NCBI RefSeq assembly: GCF_003725995.1
Contig: NZ_QIBX01000010.1
Span: 28,447 to 92,446, forward strand
Reading direction: 5' to 3'
DNA length: 64,000 nucleotides
Source of the DNA: Slackia equolifaciens
GTDB lineage: Bacteria > Actinomycetota > Coriobacteriia > Coriobacteriales > Eggerthellaceae
Positions 26,945 through 35,500 of this stretch are shown here, in pieces; position 1 is the first letter of the stretch, and each line of letters begins with the position of its first letter. Position numbers and translations under genes: made by a program. The notes beneath the pieces are model-generated. The model had not been told where the DNA came from. It searched no databases and saw nothing but the letters and a program-made list of their open reading frames with translations.

Positions 26945-27640
26945 TTAGTGGGTCTCGTGACCCAGGTTGTCCTCGCCGGAGATGTTGTGCGTCTTCATGT
27001 CGTAGGTCAGACCGCCGTGCTCGATGCCAAAGAACATGAGCTTGGTGGGGGCCAGGCCTTCGATGTTGGCCAGGTACGCATGCAGCAGCGTGAAGCAGAT
27101 GAACACGTACATCATGAAGTAGTGGATGATGCGCACGCTCATCGCGCCGCCGAAGAAGTTGATGCAGGCTTCGATGGCAGGCGTGTTGGCCGTGGGCGGC
27201 CACAGCATCAAGCCGGTGAAGAACATGAACGCGATCAGGATGGGAATCGCCAGGTAGGACAGCTTCTGCGGAACGCCAAGCTTGGCGGACAGCGGATGGT
27301 CCTTCTTCAGGAACAGGTAGTACTTGATCCATGCACCCAGCTGATGGCGGTTGTCCTTCTGAGGCAGCCACGTCTTGTAGTCGGTGACCACTTCGCGGGT
27401 ACCGGCCGCCGGCGCGGACTTCACGAAGAACGCCAGCACGATACGCACGATGACGTTCAGCATGATCACGAAGCCGAAGAAGATATGCACGCCACGCGCC
27501 ATACCCATGAATTCAGGGAAGAACGGGAAGTGGATGCAGAAGCCGGTGAAGATCAGCAGGATCATGGAGATGAGGTTCACCCAGTGCGTGACGCGGAACG
27601 GCGCCGGATGCGCTTCGCGGTAATGTGCGAGATGGGCCAT
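26945..27640 (-). CDS. hyaC: [NiFe]-hydrogenase b-type cytochrome subunit
   Basis: Integral membrane di-heme cytochrome that passes electrons from the hydrogenase small subunit to the quinone pool. The 231-residue protein has four to five hydrophobic segments with His pairs: FRVTHWVNLISMIL, RGVHIFFGFVIM, RIIHYFMMYVFICFTLLHAYLAN. It is the last gene of the operon, one base after the large-subunit stop codon. Cytochrome presence implies that H2 oxidation feeds anaerobic respiration. Confidence 0.92.
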   Translation of the reverse strand: MAHLAHYREAHPAPFRVTHWVNLISMILLIFTGFCIHFPFFPEFMGMARGVHIFFGFVIMLNVIVRIVLAFFVKSAPAAGTREVVTDYKTWLPQKDNRHQLGAWIKYYLFLKKDHPLSAKLGVPQKLSYLAIPILIAFMFFTGLMLWPPTANTPAIEACINFFGGAMSVRIIHYFMMYVFICFTLLHAYLANIEGLAPTKLMFFGIEHGGLTYDMKTHNISGEDNLGHETH

Positions 27641-27641
27641 C

Positions 27642-29300
27642 TTACTTCACCCCCCAAGGGCTCGTCACGGTTTCGAACTTCTTACCGGTCTTAGGCTCGA
27701 CGATGTGCACGGCGCAAGCGGTGCAGGGGTCGAAGCTGTGGACCGTACGCAGAGCGTTGATGGGCTTCTCGATGTCGGCCACGGGCACGCCGATCAGGGC
27801 CTGCTCCATGGGGCCGTAGTTGCCCTCCGGGTCATGCGGCGCGAGGTTCCAGGTAGACGGAATGATGATCTGGTAATCGGTGATCTTGCCGTCCTTGACC
27901 TTCTCGGAGTGGTACAGGGCGCCACGCGGAGCCTCCCAGAAGCCGGTGCCTTCGCCGGTGGTCTGGGACGGTCCCTCGAAGTAGGTGCTGTCGCCGCCCT
28001 CGATGGCCTCGCACAGCTCGGTGACCCATTCCTTCATGAGGCCCGCGATGTAGAGGGTCTCGATCTGGCGGGCGCCGGTGCGTCCGAGCGTGTTCTGCAG
28101 CGCGGAGAGATCGCCCGGCTGAGCGCCCAGAGCCTCCAGCAGGCCGTCGATCTGCTCGACGATGAACGGAACGTTGCGCGCATACGCAACCAGCAAACGA
28201 GCGAAACCGCCGGTCTCAAGCGGCTTGCCGTCGTAGCGCGGGCACTTGTTCCAGGTGTAGCGGTCGTCCACGTTGTACTCGGTGAACGCGGGGTGCACGC
28301 CCTGCTCGAACGGAGGCAGGTCGGCGTCGCCCTCGTACCAGGAGCGGCCAACGTACTCGGTGATCTTCGACTCGTCCACATCGGACAGGTTGAAGTTCTC
28401 GTCCAGAACGCCGGCGGGCAGATAACGGTTGTTCATCTGGTCGGTGTAGGACGTAGAGGCGTCGAACGGACGCTCGAACACGCCCCATGCGCCATAGCGG
28501 CCGCAGCCCTTGCCGAACGTGGCGGCCTCGGGATAGAACTGAGCCACGGCGAGAGTGTCGGGGATCAGCGTGGAGGCAACCCAGTTGTACAGCTCGTCGA
28601 CGAGGCCCTTGAGGTCATCGAGCTTCTCGGCGGTGGGCACGAAGGCGGTGCCGCCGGGAACGATGGTCATGATGTGGGGCATCTTGCCGCCCAGCAGGCC
28701 GGCGATCTCGGAGGCCTTGGCCTGCATCTGCAGGGCCTCGAGATAATGCGCGGTCAGGATGAGGTCGGCCTCGGGGGTCAGGTTGTACTCGCCGGTGTCG
28801 AACCAGTTGCCGCTGAAGATGGACAGCTGGCCGTTGTCGGCGAACTTCTGCAGGCGATCCTGCAGGCCAACGAAGTCGGCGGACGGAGTGCCCAGCTCGG
28901 TGGCCAGGTCATAGGCCGCCACGGGGTCGGCGGAAAGCGCGTTAAGCGGATTCACGTAGTCCAGGCCGGCCAGGTTGTAGAACCACAGGATGTGGCTGTG
29001 CAGGAACTGAGAGCCCTCGATCAGGTTGCGGATGATGCGGGCGTTGTTGGGAATGGTGATCCCGTAGGCCTTCTCAGCCGCGATGGAGGACGCATGCATG
29101 TGCGAAACGGGGCACACGCCGCAGATGCGCTGCACGATGAACGCGGCATCCTCGGGGGTGCGATCGCGGACGACGAGCTCCATGCCGCGGAAGCAGCCGC
29201 CGGAAATCCAGGCGTCGGTAACAACGCCGTCGGTGACTTCCATCTCAGCGCGAAGATGGCCTTCGATACGGGTAATGGGGTCGATGACGGAACGGGTCAT
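27642..29300 (-). CDS. hyaB: [NiFe]-hydrogenase large subunit
   Basis: Carries the Ni-Fe(CN)2CO active site that splits H2. The N-terminal ligand motif is RICGVCPVSHMHAS and the C-terminal one is DPCTACAVH, each giving two Cys. The C-terminal extension after that motif, about 20 residues (IVEPKTGKKFETVTSPWGVK), should be removed by a maturation protease after nickel insertion. No such protease or hyp gene is in the window. TAATG overlap with the small-subunit stop shows translational coupling. Sequence context with a Tat small subunit and cytochrome b indicates a group 1 membrane-bound uptake enzyme. Confidence 0.95.
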   Translation of the reverse strand: MTRSVIDPITRIEGHLRAEMEVTDGVVTDAWISGGCFRGMELVVRDRTPEDAAFIVQRICGVCPVSHMHASSIAAEKAYGITIPNNARIIRNLIEGSQFLHSHILWFYNLAGLDYVNPLNALSADPVAAYDLATELGTPSADFVGLQDRLQKFADNGQLSIFSGNWFDTGEYNLTPEADLILTAHYLEALQMQAKASEIAGLLGGKMPHIMTIVPGGTAFVPTAEKLDDLKGLVDELYNWVASTLIPDTLAVAQFYPEAATFGKGCGRYGAWGVFERPFDASTSYTDQMNNRYLPAGVLDENFNLSDVDESKITEYVGRSWYEGDADLPPFEQGVHPAFTEYNVDDRYTWNKCPRYDGKPLETGGFARLLVAYARNVPFIVEQIDGLLEALGAQPGDLSALQNTLGRTGARQIETLYIAGLMKEWVTELCEAIEGGDSTYFEGPSQTTGEGTGFWEAPRGALYHSEKVKDGKITDYQIIIPSTWNLAPHDPEGNYGPMEQALIGVPVADIEKPINALRTVHSFDPCTACAVHIVEPKTGKKFETVTSPWGVK

Positions 29301-30535
29301 TACTTATCGCCTCCCTTCTTGCTTGCGGCTTCCACGTCTTCCTTCTTGTACACGCCGATGGACTTATCGGGGTGCTTGGCATCCCATGCGCGCACCTTCT
29401 CGAACTCGGCGCCCTTAGGCACACGACCCGCGGCCTTCATGCCGAAGCCATGGATGACCAGGGCAACGGCCACAACGCCGGTCACAATGGGAGCGATGAT
29501 CTCGGGCTGGATCAGGAAGTCGCCGACGCGCAGGTCGCGATGGCGCTTGAAGAACGGGGTGTTGACCTCGACCCAGTTCTGGCCCGGGTTCATCGGGTTG
29601 GCCTCGCAGCAACCGATGCAGGGGGCGCCGGCCTCGACGCACCAGCTGCGACGGTGGTTGTAGCGCACGATGCCGCAATTCGCCTTGGTCTGAGGGCCAC
29701 GGCAACCGAGCGGATAGAGGCAATAGCCCTTGGCCTCCTCGGGGCTGCCGAACTGGTAGACGAACTCGCCGTTCTCGAAGTGGCCGCGACGCTGGCAGTT
29801 GTCATGGATGGTCTGGCCGAAGATCTGGGTGGGCTTGTTCTCGGCGTTGAGCTCGGGCAGGCGGTTGAGCAGCAGGTACTCGATGAGCACCGCGCACAGC
29901 CACTCGGGATTGGGCGGGCAGCCGGGGATGTTGATGACCGGCGTGCTGATGCCCTCTTCCTGCAGGAACTGCTGGACGCCCATGGCGTTGGACGGATTGG
30001 GGTGGGCAGCCATCCAACCGCCGTTGACGGCGCAGGAGCCGAGCGCGACCACGGCGGTAGCGTTTGCGGCAGCCTCGGTCAGATGCTCGTAGCCAGGCTT
30101 GTCGGCGACACGCAGCGCGTTGCCGTCCCAGCCCTTGAGCACAGCGCCCTCGTAGACCAGGATGTAGTTGCCGGCCTCGATGGTCTGAGCCTTTGCCTCC
30201 TCCATCGAATGGCCCGCGGCGGCGGAGAGCGTCTCGCTGTAGTTCAGCGAGATGAGCTCGAGCACGACCGTCGCGGCATCCGGGGCGTCGATCTGAGCGA
30301 ACGCCTCGGTGCAGCCGGTGCAGGAAGCGCCCTCAATCCAGATAACGGGATACAGGTCGCCCTGGCTGGCGCCAATGACGGACTCCTCGAGGGCATGGGC
30401 CACGCGGGGCGCGGCGGCTTCACCCAAGCCTGCCATGACCGCGATGGTGCCGCACAGTTTCATGAAGCTGCGGCGCGAGACACCTCGCGACTCGAGCATG
30501 CCTTGAAACTCTGTGGCAGTGGCCTTGTTGTCCAT
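29300..30535 (-). CDS. hyaA: [NiFe]-hydrogenase small subunit with Tat signal
   Basis: Electron-transfer subunit with three Fe-S clusters. The twin-arginine signal SRRSFMKLCG exports the folded heterodimer. Cluster ligands are visible in EGASCTGCTEAF, LGSCAVNGGW, IPGCPPNPEW and the C-terminal half (GYCLYPLGCRGPQTKANCG, APCIGCCEANPMNPG). A C-terminal membrane helix (IIAPIVTGVVAVALVIHGF, about residues 340-360) anchors it beside the cytochrome. AGGAGGT precedes the ATG by six bases. It is the first gene of the hydrogenase operon. Confidence 0.95.
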   Translation of the reverse strand: MDNKATATEFQGMLESRGVSRRSFMKLCGTIAVMAGLGEAAAPRVAHALEESVIGASQGDLYPVIWIEGASCTGCTEAFAQIDAPDAATVVLELISLNYSETLSAAAGHSMEEAKAQTIEAGNYILVYEGAVLKGWDGNALRVADKPGYEHLTEAAANATAVVALGSCAVNGGWMAAHPNPSNAMGVQQFLQEEGISTPVINIPGCPPNPEWLCAVLIEYLLLNRLPELNAENKPTQIFGQTIHDNCQRRGHFENGEFVYQFGSPEEAKGYCLYPLGCRGPQTKANCGIVRYNHRRSWCVEAGAPCIGCCEANPMNPGQNWVEVNTPFFKRHRDLRVGDFLIQPEIIAPIVTGVVAVALVIHGFGMKAAGRVPKGAEFEKVRAWDAKHPDKSIGVYKKEDVEAASKKGGDK

Positions 30536-30689
30536 ACGTACACCTCCTATATAGATGTATGCTGAAGAAACTGACGGGTGGCATTATGCACCAAAATTAG
30601 TAACAAAAACGTTTGCGTTCCGTCACTTTCCGCACAGACTGGCCATATTCGCGGCAAAAGGCACGACTGTGTGAATAATAAAAGGGTTC

Positions 30690-30706
30690 GTAACACGATG
30701 TGCTAC
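30690..30706. promoter_or_regulatory. Near-palindrome upstream of the hydrogenase operon
   Basis: GTAACAC GAT GTGCTAC is a 7+7 dyad with one mismatch, about 155 bases upstream of hyaA. GTAACACG occurs again at 30722-30729. It could be an operator or activator site for the hydrogenase operon; no regulator can be named. Confidence 0.35.
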
Positions 30707-30745
30707 AAACCCAATCACCGGTAACACGTTTTTCTACCCAGAGAG

Positions 30746-30780
30746 AGCAAAAATGCCCGGGAAATCAATCCCGGGCATTT
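30746..30780 (-). terminator. Intrinsic terminator of the rubrerythrin gene
   Basis: AAATGCCCGGG (30751-30761) and CCCGGGCATTT (30770-30780) form a perfect 11-base-pair stem with an 8-base loop; on the minus strand it ends in TTTTT. It starts 8 bases after the rubrerythrin stop. Confidence 0.92.
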
Positions 30781-30788
30781 CATTCGCC

Positions 30789-31328
30789 TTAGTAGTTCTC
30801 GGCGCGAATCTCGAAGTGGGCCTGAGGATGCGCGCAAACGGGGCACACAAGCGGCGCCTCGGTGCCGATGTGGATATGGCCGCAGTTGTTGCACTTCCAC
30901 GCGTGCACCTCGCCGCGCTTGAACACCTCGCCGGCGTTGATGCGCTCGATGAGCTTGCGATAGCGAGCCTCGTGCTCCTTCTCTACGGCAGCCACGCCCT
31001 CGAACAGGCGCGCGAGCTCGTCGAAGCCCTCATCTTTGGCGGTCTTAGCGAACTCGGCGTACATGTCGGTCCACTCATAGTTCTCACCGGCAGCCGCGTC
31101 GGCCAGGTTCTCCAACGTGGTAGGAATCTTGCCGCCATGCAGCGCCTTGAACCAGAGCTTGGCGTGCTCGGACTCGTTCTTGGCGGTCTCGGCGAAAATG
31201 TTCTGGATCTGAACGTAGCCGTCCTTTTTCGCCTGGGAGGCATAGTAAAGATACTTCGTGTGCGCCTGCGACTCGCCGGCGAACGCAGTCATGAGGTTCT
31301 TTTCGGTCTGGGTGCCCTTAAGCTCCAT
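30789..31328 (-). CDS. rbr: Rubrerythrin
   Basis: Non-heme iron peroxidase that reduces H2O2 in anaerobes. The ferritin-like four-helix domain carries di-iron ligands in [30 protein letters not shown] and [15 protein letters not shown]. The C-terminal rubredoxin-like domain has [12 protein letters not shown] and [10 protein letters not shown]. The ATG at 31328 has GGGGGA six bases upstream. It has its own terminator and stands upstream of the hydrogenase genes on the same strand. Confidence 0.95.
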   Translation of the reverse strand: MELKGTQTEKNLMTAFAGESQAHTKYLYYASQAKKDGYVQIQNIFAETAKNESEHAKLWFKALHGGKIPTTLENLADAAAGENYEWTDMYAEFAKTAKDEGFDELARLFEGVAAVEKEHEARYRKLIERINAGEVFKRGEVHAWKCNNCGHIHIGTEAPLVCPVCAHPQAHFEIRAENY

Positions 31329-31526
31329 GGGTCGTCCCCCTTTCTCCCGTGGCATCGCGCCCGGGGTCGAAAAACATCGCGCAACATGCGCGCAACGGCC
31401 ATGCCGTCATGCGCCAGCATACTCCTCTGCTAGCACGTTGTCTTCGGAGGAGCCGTAAACTACCGAAGAATCACCCACGATGCCGAAGCAAGCCCTCAAA
31501 CCGAACGTTTCCGAGAAAGCGCGCCG

Positions 31527-32534
31527 CTAAAGCAAGCGCCAGCCCGCGCCGTCTCGCGCAAAGAACCCCTCGCGCTCCATATCAGCCATGATGGAATCGA
31601 AGGCGGCACGATCGATGCCGTCGCGCGCCGCCTCGCGTTCTGCTCGATTGAGGCGTGCGAACAGGTCGTCGCCGCTAATGCCCGGGCTTGCCATGACCTC
31701 ACGCAGAAGCCACGAGCGCTTTTGGCGACGCGAGCCCTCAAACGCGCTCTGACGCGTATAGGCAGCGGCGCGACGACTGGGGTTCACCTGGGTTTTCTTA
31801 AGATACGCGCCCACGTCTAGCAGCGCGTAATACCACCCGCGCACGTCCTCTGCCGGACATGCGGCCTCGACAAGCGGCCGCAGCTGTTTGTCGGTCACGC
31901 GTTCGGCATCCGGGAAGAACCGATGGATGAACACGGCACGCACGTTGGTTTCGATATAGACGCAGGGCACATCGCGCGAGAACGCCGTGATGCCGGCGGC
32001 GGTGGCCTCGCCGATGCCGGGAAGCTTCATGAGCTCCTCCACCCCCTCGGGCATGCGGCCGCCGAACCGCTCGGAGCAAATGTCGGCCGCGCGCTTCAGG
32101 GCAAGCGCCCGCCGGTTGTAGCCCATGCCCTGCCACTCCTCCACCACATCGCCCGACGAGGCGGCGGCAAGGGCGTCAACGGTGGGGAACCGAGAAAGGA
32201 AGCGCTCCCAGCGGGTCAGCACGCGCGCCACCTGCGTTTGCTGCAGCATGACCTCCGAGATCCATATCTCGTACGGATCGCGCGTGTTGCGCCATGGGAG
32301 GTCGCGGTAGAGCTCTTTGCCCTGCGCCCGCACCTCGGCCACGAAAGCGTCCATATCGGCACGCGGCACCGTGAGCGCAGAGTGCGAAACCGCCCCGGAC
32401 TTCGGGGCGGCAACGTTGCTTCTATGCTGTTGCGATGCGCTTCGATCGCAGTCGCCTGCGGAGCGAGCAGACCGGAGGGCATACATGTCCGGTCGGCCGT
32501 CACATGCACCGGCATCTCCGGTGCGCGCGACCAT
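31527..32534 (-). CDS. MutY-like A/G-specific adenine glycosylase lacking Fe-S cysteines
   Basis: Base-excision repair glycosylase that removes adenine mispaired with 8-oxoguanine. The helix-hairpin-helix core is clear: ISEVMLQQTQVARVL with the catalytic-type Glu, VEEWQGMGYNRRA, MKLPGIGEATAAGI and VYIETNVRAVFIH, where Glu stands in place of the usual catalytic Asp. After LLDVGAYL, where MutY has CxxxxxxCxxCxxxxxC, the sequence KKTQVNPSRRAAAYTRQS contains no Cys, and a short winged-helix-like tail follows. The 60 N-terminal residues are not conserved and contain a perfect GC hairpin, so the true start may be an internal ATG at 32354. Its ATG at 32534 overlaps the Rrf2 stop. Confidence 0.75.
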   Translation of the reverse strand: MVARTGDAGACDGRPDMYALRSARSAGDCDRSASQQHRSNVAAPKSGAVSHSALTVPRADMDAFVAEVRAQGKELYRDLPWRNTRDPYEIWISEVMLQQTQVARVLTRWERFLSRFPTVDALAAASSGDVVEEWQGMGYNRRALALKRAADICSERFGGRMPEGVEELMKLPGIGEATAAGITAFSRDVPCVYIETNVRAVFIHRFFPDAERVTDKQLRPLVEAACPAEDVRGWYYALLDVGAYLKKTQVNPSRRAAAYTRQSAFEGSRRQKRSWLLREVMASPGISGDDLFARLNRAEREAARDGIDRAAFDSIMADMEREGFFARDGAGWRLL

Positions 32535-32941
32535 TAGGCGTGCCCCTTGGAGAACAGCGCGTCAAGCGTAATGGAGTCGAAAAAGTCGCGAAGAATGTTG
32601 TCAGCCTGCTTCCATACGCTGCGGAACTCGCACATGCCGCACTTCTCGCAATACTCGGGATTGTCGGCGCACGGGGACATCATGAGCGGCCCCTGCAGCG
32701 CCTCAAGCACCTCGAGCAATGTGGTAGTGGACGGATCGCATGCCAGCGTCAGACCGCCCTTGGCTCCACGCACGGTCTTGAGCAGACCGGCGCGCACCAG
32801 GTCATGCTGAATGCTGCGCGCGAACGCATAGGGAATCCCCTCTCGGTCGGCCACCTCGGACACCGACACGTACGCGTCCTTGCTCTCGTAGGCAGCGCGA
32901 ATGATGCGGCACGCGTAATCGCTTCTGCGGGTCAGCTCCAT
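32534..32941 (-). CDS. Rrf2-family transcriptional regulator
   Basis: Winged-helix regulator: MELTRRSDYACRIIRAAYES at the N terminus and ARSIQHDLVRAGLLKTVRGAKGG as recognition region are standard Rrf2. The cysteine cluster CADNPEYCEKCGMC (about residues 91-104) is in the position where IscR/NsrR-type members bind an Fe-S cluster, so it probably senses iron, NO or redox state. It starts 6 bases after the stop of the pseudo-AAA gene, and its stop overlaps the mutY-like ATG as TAATG. Confidence 0.9.
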   Translation of the reverse strand: MELTRRSDYACRIIRAAYESKDAYVSVSEVADREGIPYAFARSIQHDLVRAGLLKTVRGAKGGLTLACDPSTTTLLEVLEALQGPLMMSPCADNPEYCEKCGMCEFRSVWKQADNILRDFFDSITLDALFSKGHA

Positions 32942-32947
32942 CGCGCA

Positions 32948-34582
32948 TCACCAGCCCATCGCATCGTCGGCGCCCAGGCGGCCGCCTTCGGCCTCGAACC
33001 GCTCGATCTGGGCGCGGAATTCCTTCACAACGGCATCCTCCAACTGGTGGTATTCATCGGAATCCAGCGGCTGGAAGTTAGAGATGTGCTCGTACATCAT
33101 CTCCTGAGTCACCGGCACGTAGTGGCGCGACTTAAGACCCTGGCGATACGCATCCTCCACCGCCTCGCGTGCCGCGGTGGCGATGTCGGTGCGCGACAGA
33201 TTGCGCGACAGGCGCGTAAGCCTGCTCAGGTCGAGCTGCCTGATAGACGGATGGTCAAGCGCCATGCAGTCCCAAATCGCGCGACGCTCGAGCTCGTCGG
33301 GCAAGTAGATATCCACGATATGCATAGGCTCCATAAGGTCATAGAGGTAGCCCTGATCGGGTGCATCGCCGGCCATGGATGCGAGCACGTAGATATCGGG
33401 GTTGGCAACAGCAGTACTGATGAGGGTGATCGCCTCGCGCGCGGCACGGGCCATATTGGCGAACATGATGCCCTCGCCGTCGGAGGCGGACGCCGCCTCG
33501 ATGAGCGGCGCGCCCCACAGATCGATATCCTCGAGCACGAGCACACCCGGGGCGTCAAGCGTCATGCGCCCGGTCAGGCGCGGCTGGCGATCGGCAGACA
33601 CGGTGACGCAGAGCACGGGCATGCCCTGCGGGCCGGGCTGCATCTGCACGCGCATCGCGGGAAGCCCCAGCTCGCCCACCACGGCCGTCATGAACACCGA
33701 GGCGTCTTCGCGCGACGAGGTGCGGTACACCACGGTGCCGTTGGCGGAAAGCTTATCGAGCCCATGTTGAGCGCGCAGCGTATCGATGAGCAGGCGATAT
33801 GCCTCGTCCTGTTTGATGCCGATGCCCAATGCGCGGGTATCCTCGATGATGCCGTCGAAGCCCACCAGATCGCTGAAATCCATGGTGCGGCGCGGCGCCG
33901 TGCGCGTATCGGCGTCTTTACCCTTCGCCGATTTAAGCTTGCCTACGCCCACGATGCGCGCCTTGCTAGCAGCCGGCGCATCCGCCGAGGCGCTCTCCGT
34001 TGAAGAGGCTTCCCCTTCAACGACCGCATCGGACTGATCGCCCTGCTGCGCCTGAACCTCCAGCTCATCAAGCTGCCCTTCGGGCTGCTCCTCCCCCGCG
34101 CCGTCCTCGGACTCGGGATAGAGCGCCGAGACGATGGGGGTGATGCCTGAAATATGGGCATGCGCGCCGATTTCTTCCGAAATCAAATCAGCCATATCCT
34201 CCAGATCGGCTCGAGAAATGCCGAATTCGGAGAGCTTGTCCAGCGCCAAATCCTGCAGGCGGCGCGCGAACCGCTCGGTCTCATCACCGGTCAGATGCGG
34301 CTCAAGCTTGTCGAAAATGTATTCCGCCATGGAGCGCTCGCGCAAATCGCACGCGACCTCCCACGCCTCGCGCAGGGCGCCGATGGCGTCCATATCGGGC
34401 AGAGGGCTGCGCTTGCATGACTCCTCATAGGCGGTCATGTACAAATGCATCGCAAGCACCTTATCGCCCGCCCGTTTGGCTTCGCGGGCAGCGGAGAGAT
34501 AATCGGCCCGAGGCTCGTGGGCGTCGGCTGGCTCCTGATGCTGATCGGCGAAATTGGATTCGTTGTCTTTGCTTTCGAACAT
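32948..34582 (-). CDS. AAA-like protein with a lost Walker A motif
   Basis: A 544-residue protein of unknown function. Residues 25-135 are helical and resemble TPR-like repeats; 155-230 is an acidic low-complexity linker. From about 232 it follows the AAA pattern (DFSDLVGFDGIIEDT), but where the P loop should be (residues 283-295) it reads VVYRTSSREDASVF, without the GxxxxGK[TS] motif. A Walker B-like VLVLEDIDLWG (347-357) remains, as does the lid-type helix LSRTDIATAAREAVEDAY (462-479). It is therefore probably unable to hydrolyse ATP in the usual way. AAGGAGGTG precedes the ATG; Rrf2 and mutY-like genes follow closely. Confidence 0.6.
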   Translation of the reverse strand: MFESKDNESNFADQHQEPADAHEPRADYLSAAREAKRAGDKVLAMHLYMTAYEESCKRSPLPDMDAIGALREAWEVACDLRERSMAEYIFDKLEPHLTGDETERFARRLQDLALDKLSEFGISRADLEDMADLISEEIGAHAHISGITPIVSALYPESEDGAGEEQPEGQLDELEVQAQQGDQSDAVVEGEASSTESASADAPAASKARIVGVGKLKSAKGKDADTRTAPRRTMDFSDLVGFDGIIEDTRALGIGIKQDEAYRLLIDTLRAQHGLDKLSANGTVVYRTSSREDASVFMTAVVGELGLPAMRVQMQPGPQGMPVLCVTVSADRQPRLTGRMTLDAPGVLVLEDIDLWGAPLIEAASASDGEGIMFANMARAAREAITLISTAVANPDIYVLASMAGDAPDQGYLYDLMEPMHIVDIYLPDELERRAIWDCMALDHPSIRQLDLSRLTRLSRNLSRTDIATAAREAVEDAYRQGLKSRHYVPVTQEMMYEHISNFQPLDSDEYHQLEDAVVKEFRAQIERFEAEGGRLGADDAMGW

Positions 34583-34688
34583 GAGGGCCCACCTCCTTGG
34601 GAATTGTCAATGAAAAGGTATCAGTTAAAGTTTAGACAAGCGGAGGCGCACGCGCAAACCGCGTGGGAAAGATTTGAGCATTGCGCCC

Positions 34689-35390
34689 TTAATTCTTCAC
34701 ATCCTCGCTCCAGTCGAGCACGGTCCAGCCGCGGCGACGCGCCTCGCGCTCGAGCGGATTGTCTGGGCACACGGCAAAACCGCGCGTGGCGGCAGAAAGC
34801 AGCGGCGCATCCGAATGGTGGTCGCCGTAGGCCTCCACGAGCTCCCAGTTTCCAACGCCGTAACGGGCATCGGCGTAGGCGCGTATGCAGTTGACCTTCT
34901 CCTGGCCCTCTACGCACGGCCCATCAACATGGGTGGTATAGCAGCCGTGCTCATCCACCGCCATCTTGGTGGCGATGAATCCGTCGAACGGATGGAGCTC
35001 CTGGGCGCGTTGGATGATGGGCTCGAACGTGGCGGAAACCACAAGCACCTCTACGCCCTGTTCTCGCAGCGCGCGCATGGCGGCATCGGCCTGCGGGCGG
35101 AAGCGATCCTGCCCTGCGATCACCTCATCGTAAAACGCGCGCAGATACTCGTCGGCCTCGCGTTGCGGGAGCCCTTCGAACGCGGTGAACACAAGGCCCC
35201 TCACCCACGCCTCGTTCTGAGGCAGGCGCAGCTTGTAAGCGATGCCCCACGACGCGATTTTCGCGGTGACGCGTTTTCCCAGAAGTTTGTCGCGCAAAAG
35301 GTAGCGCACGAGCAGAACGGGGGAATTTCCCCTGATGGATGTGCCATCGAAATCGAAGGCGGCAATTTTATGTAGAGTGCTTCCAGACAT
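34689..35390 (-). CDS. HAD-family (subclass IB) phosphatase, SerB-like
   Basis: HAD hydrolase with all four motifs: AAFDFDGTSI (nucleophile Asp), VLVVSATFEPI (Thr/Ser motif), GQEKVNCI (Lys) and AYGDHHSDAPLL (acidic metal ligands). The helical cap between motifs I and II (LLRDKLLGKRVTAKIASWG) is of the IB kind found in phosphoserine phosphatase and lysophosphatidic-acid phosphatases; the substrate is unknown. It is 106 bases upstream of the pseudo-AAA gene on the same strand. Confidence 0.85.
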   Translation of the reverse strand: MSGSTLHKIAAFDFDGTSIRGNSPVLLVRYLLRDKLLGKRVTAKIASWGIAYKLRLPQNEAWVRGLVFTAFEGLPQREADEYLRAFYDEVIAGQDRFRPQADAAMRALREQGVEVLVVSATFEPIIQRAQELHPFDGFIATKMAVDEHGCYTTHVDGPCVEGQEKVNCIRAYADARYGVGNWELVEAYGDHHSDAPLLSAATRGFAVCPDNPLEREARRRGWTVLDWSEDVKN

Positions 35391-35500
35391 ATCTTTCTCA
35401 ATCGCTCAGGCGCCGCCCCGCGCACGTCGCGAAAAGCGGCACCTGAAATTCTAACCTTCGCAGCGCCTATCGGCAAATCCGCGCACCAAAACGGGGGCGT

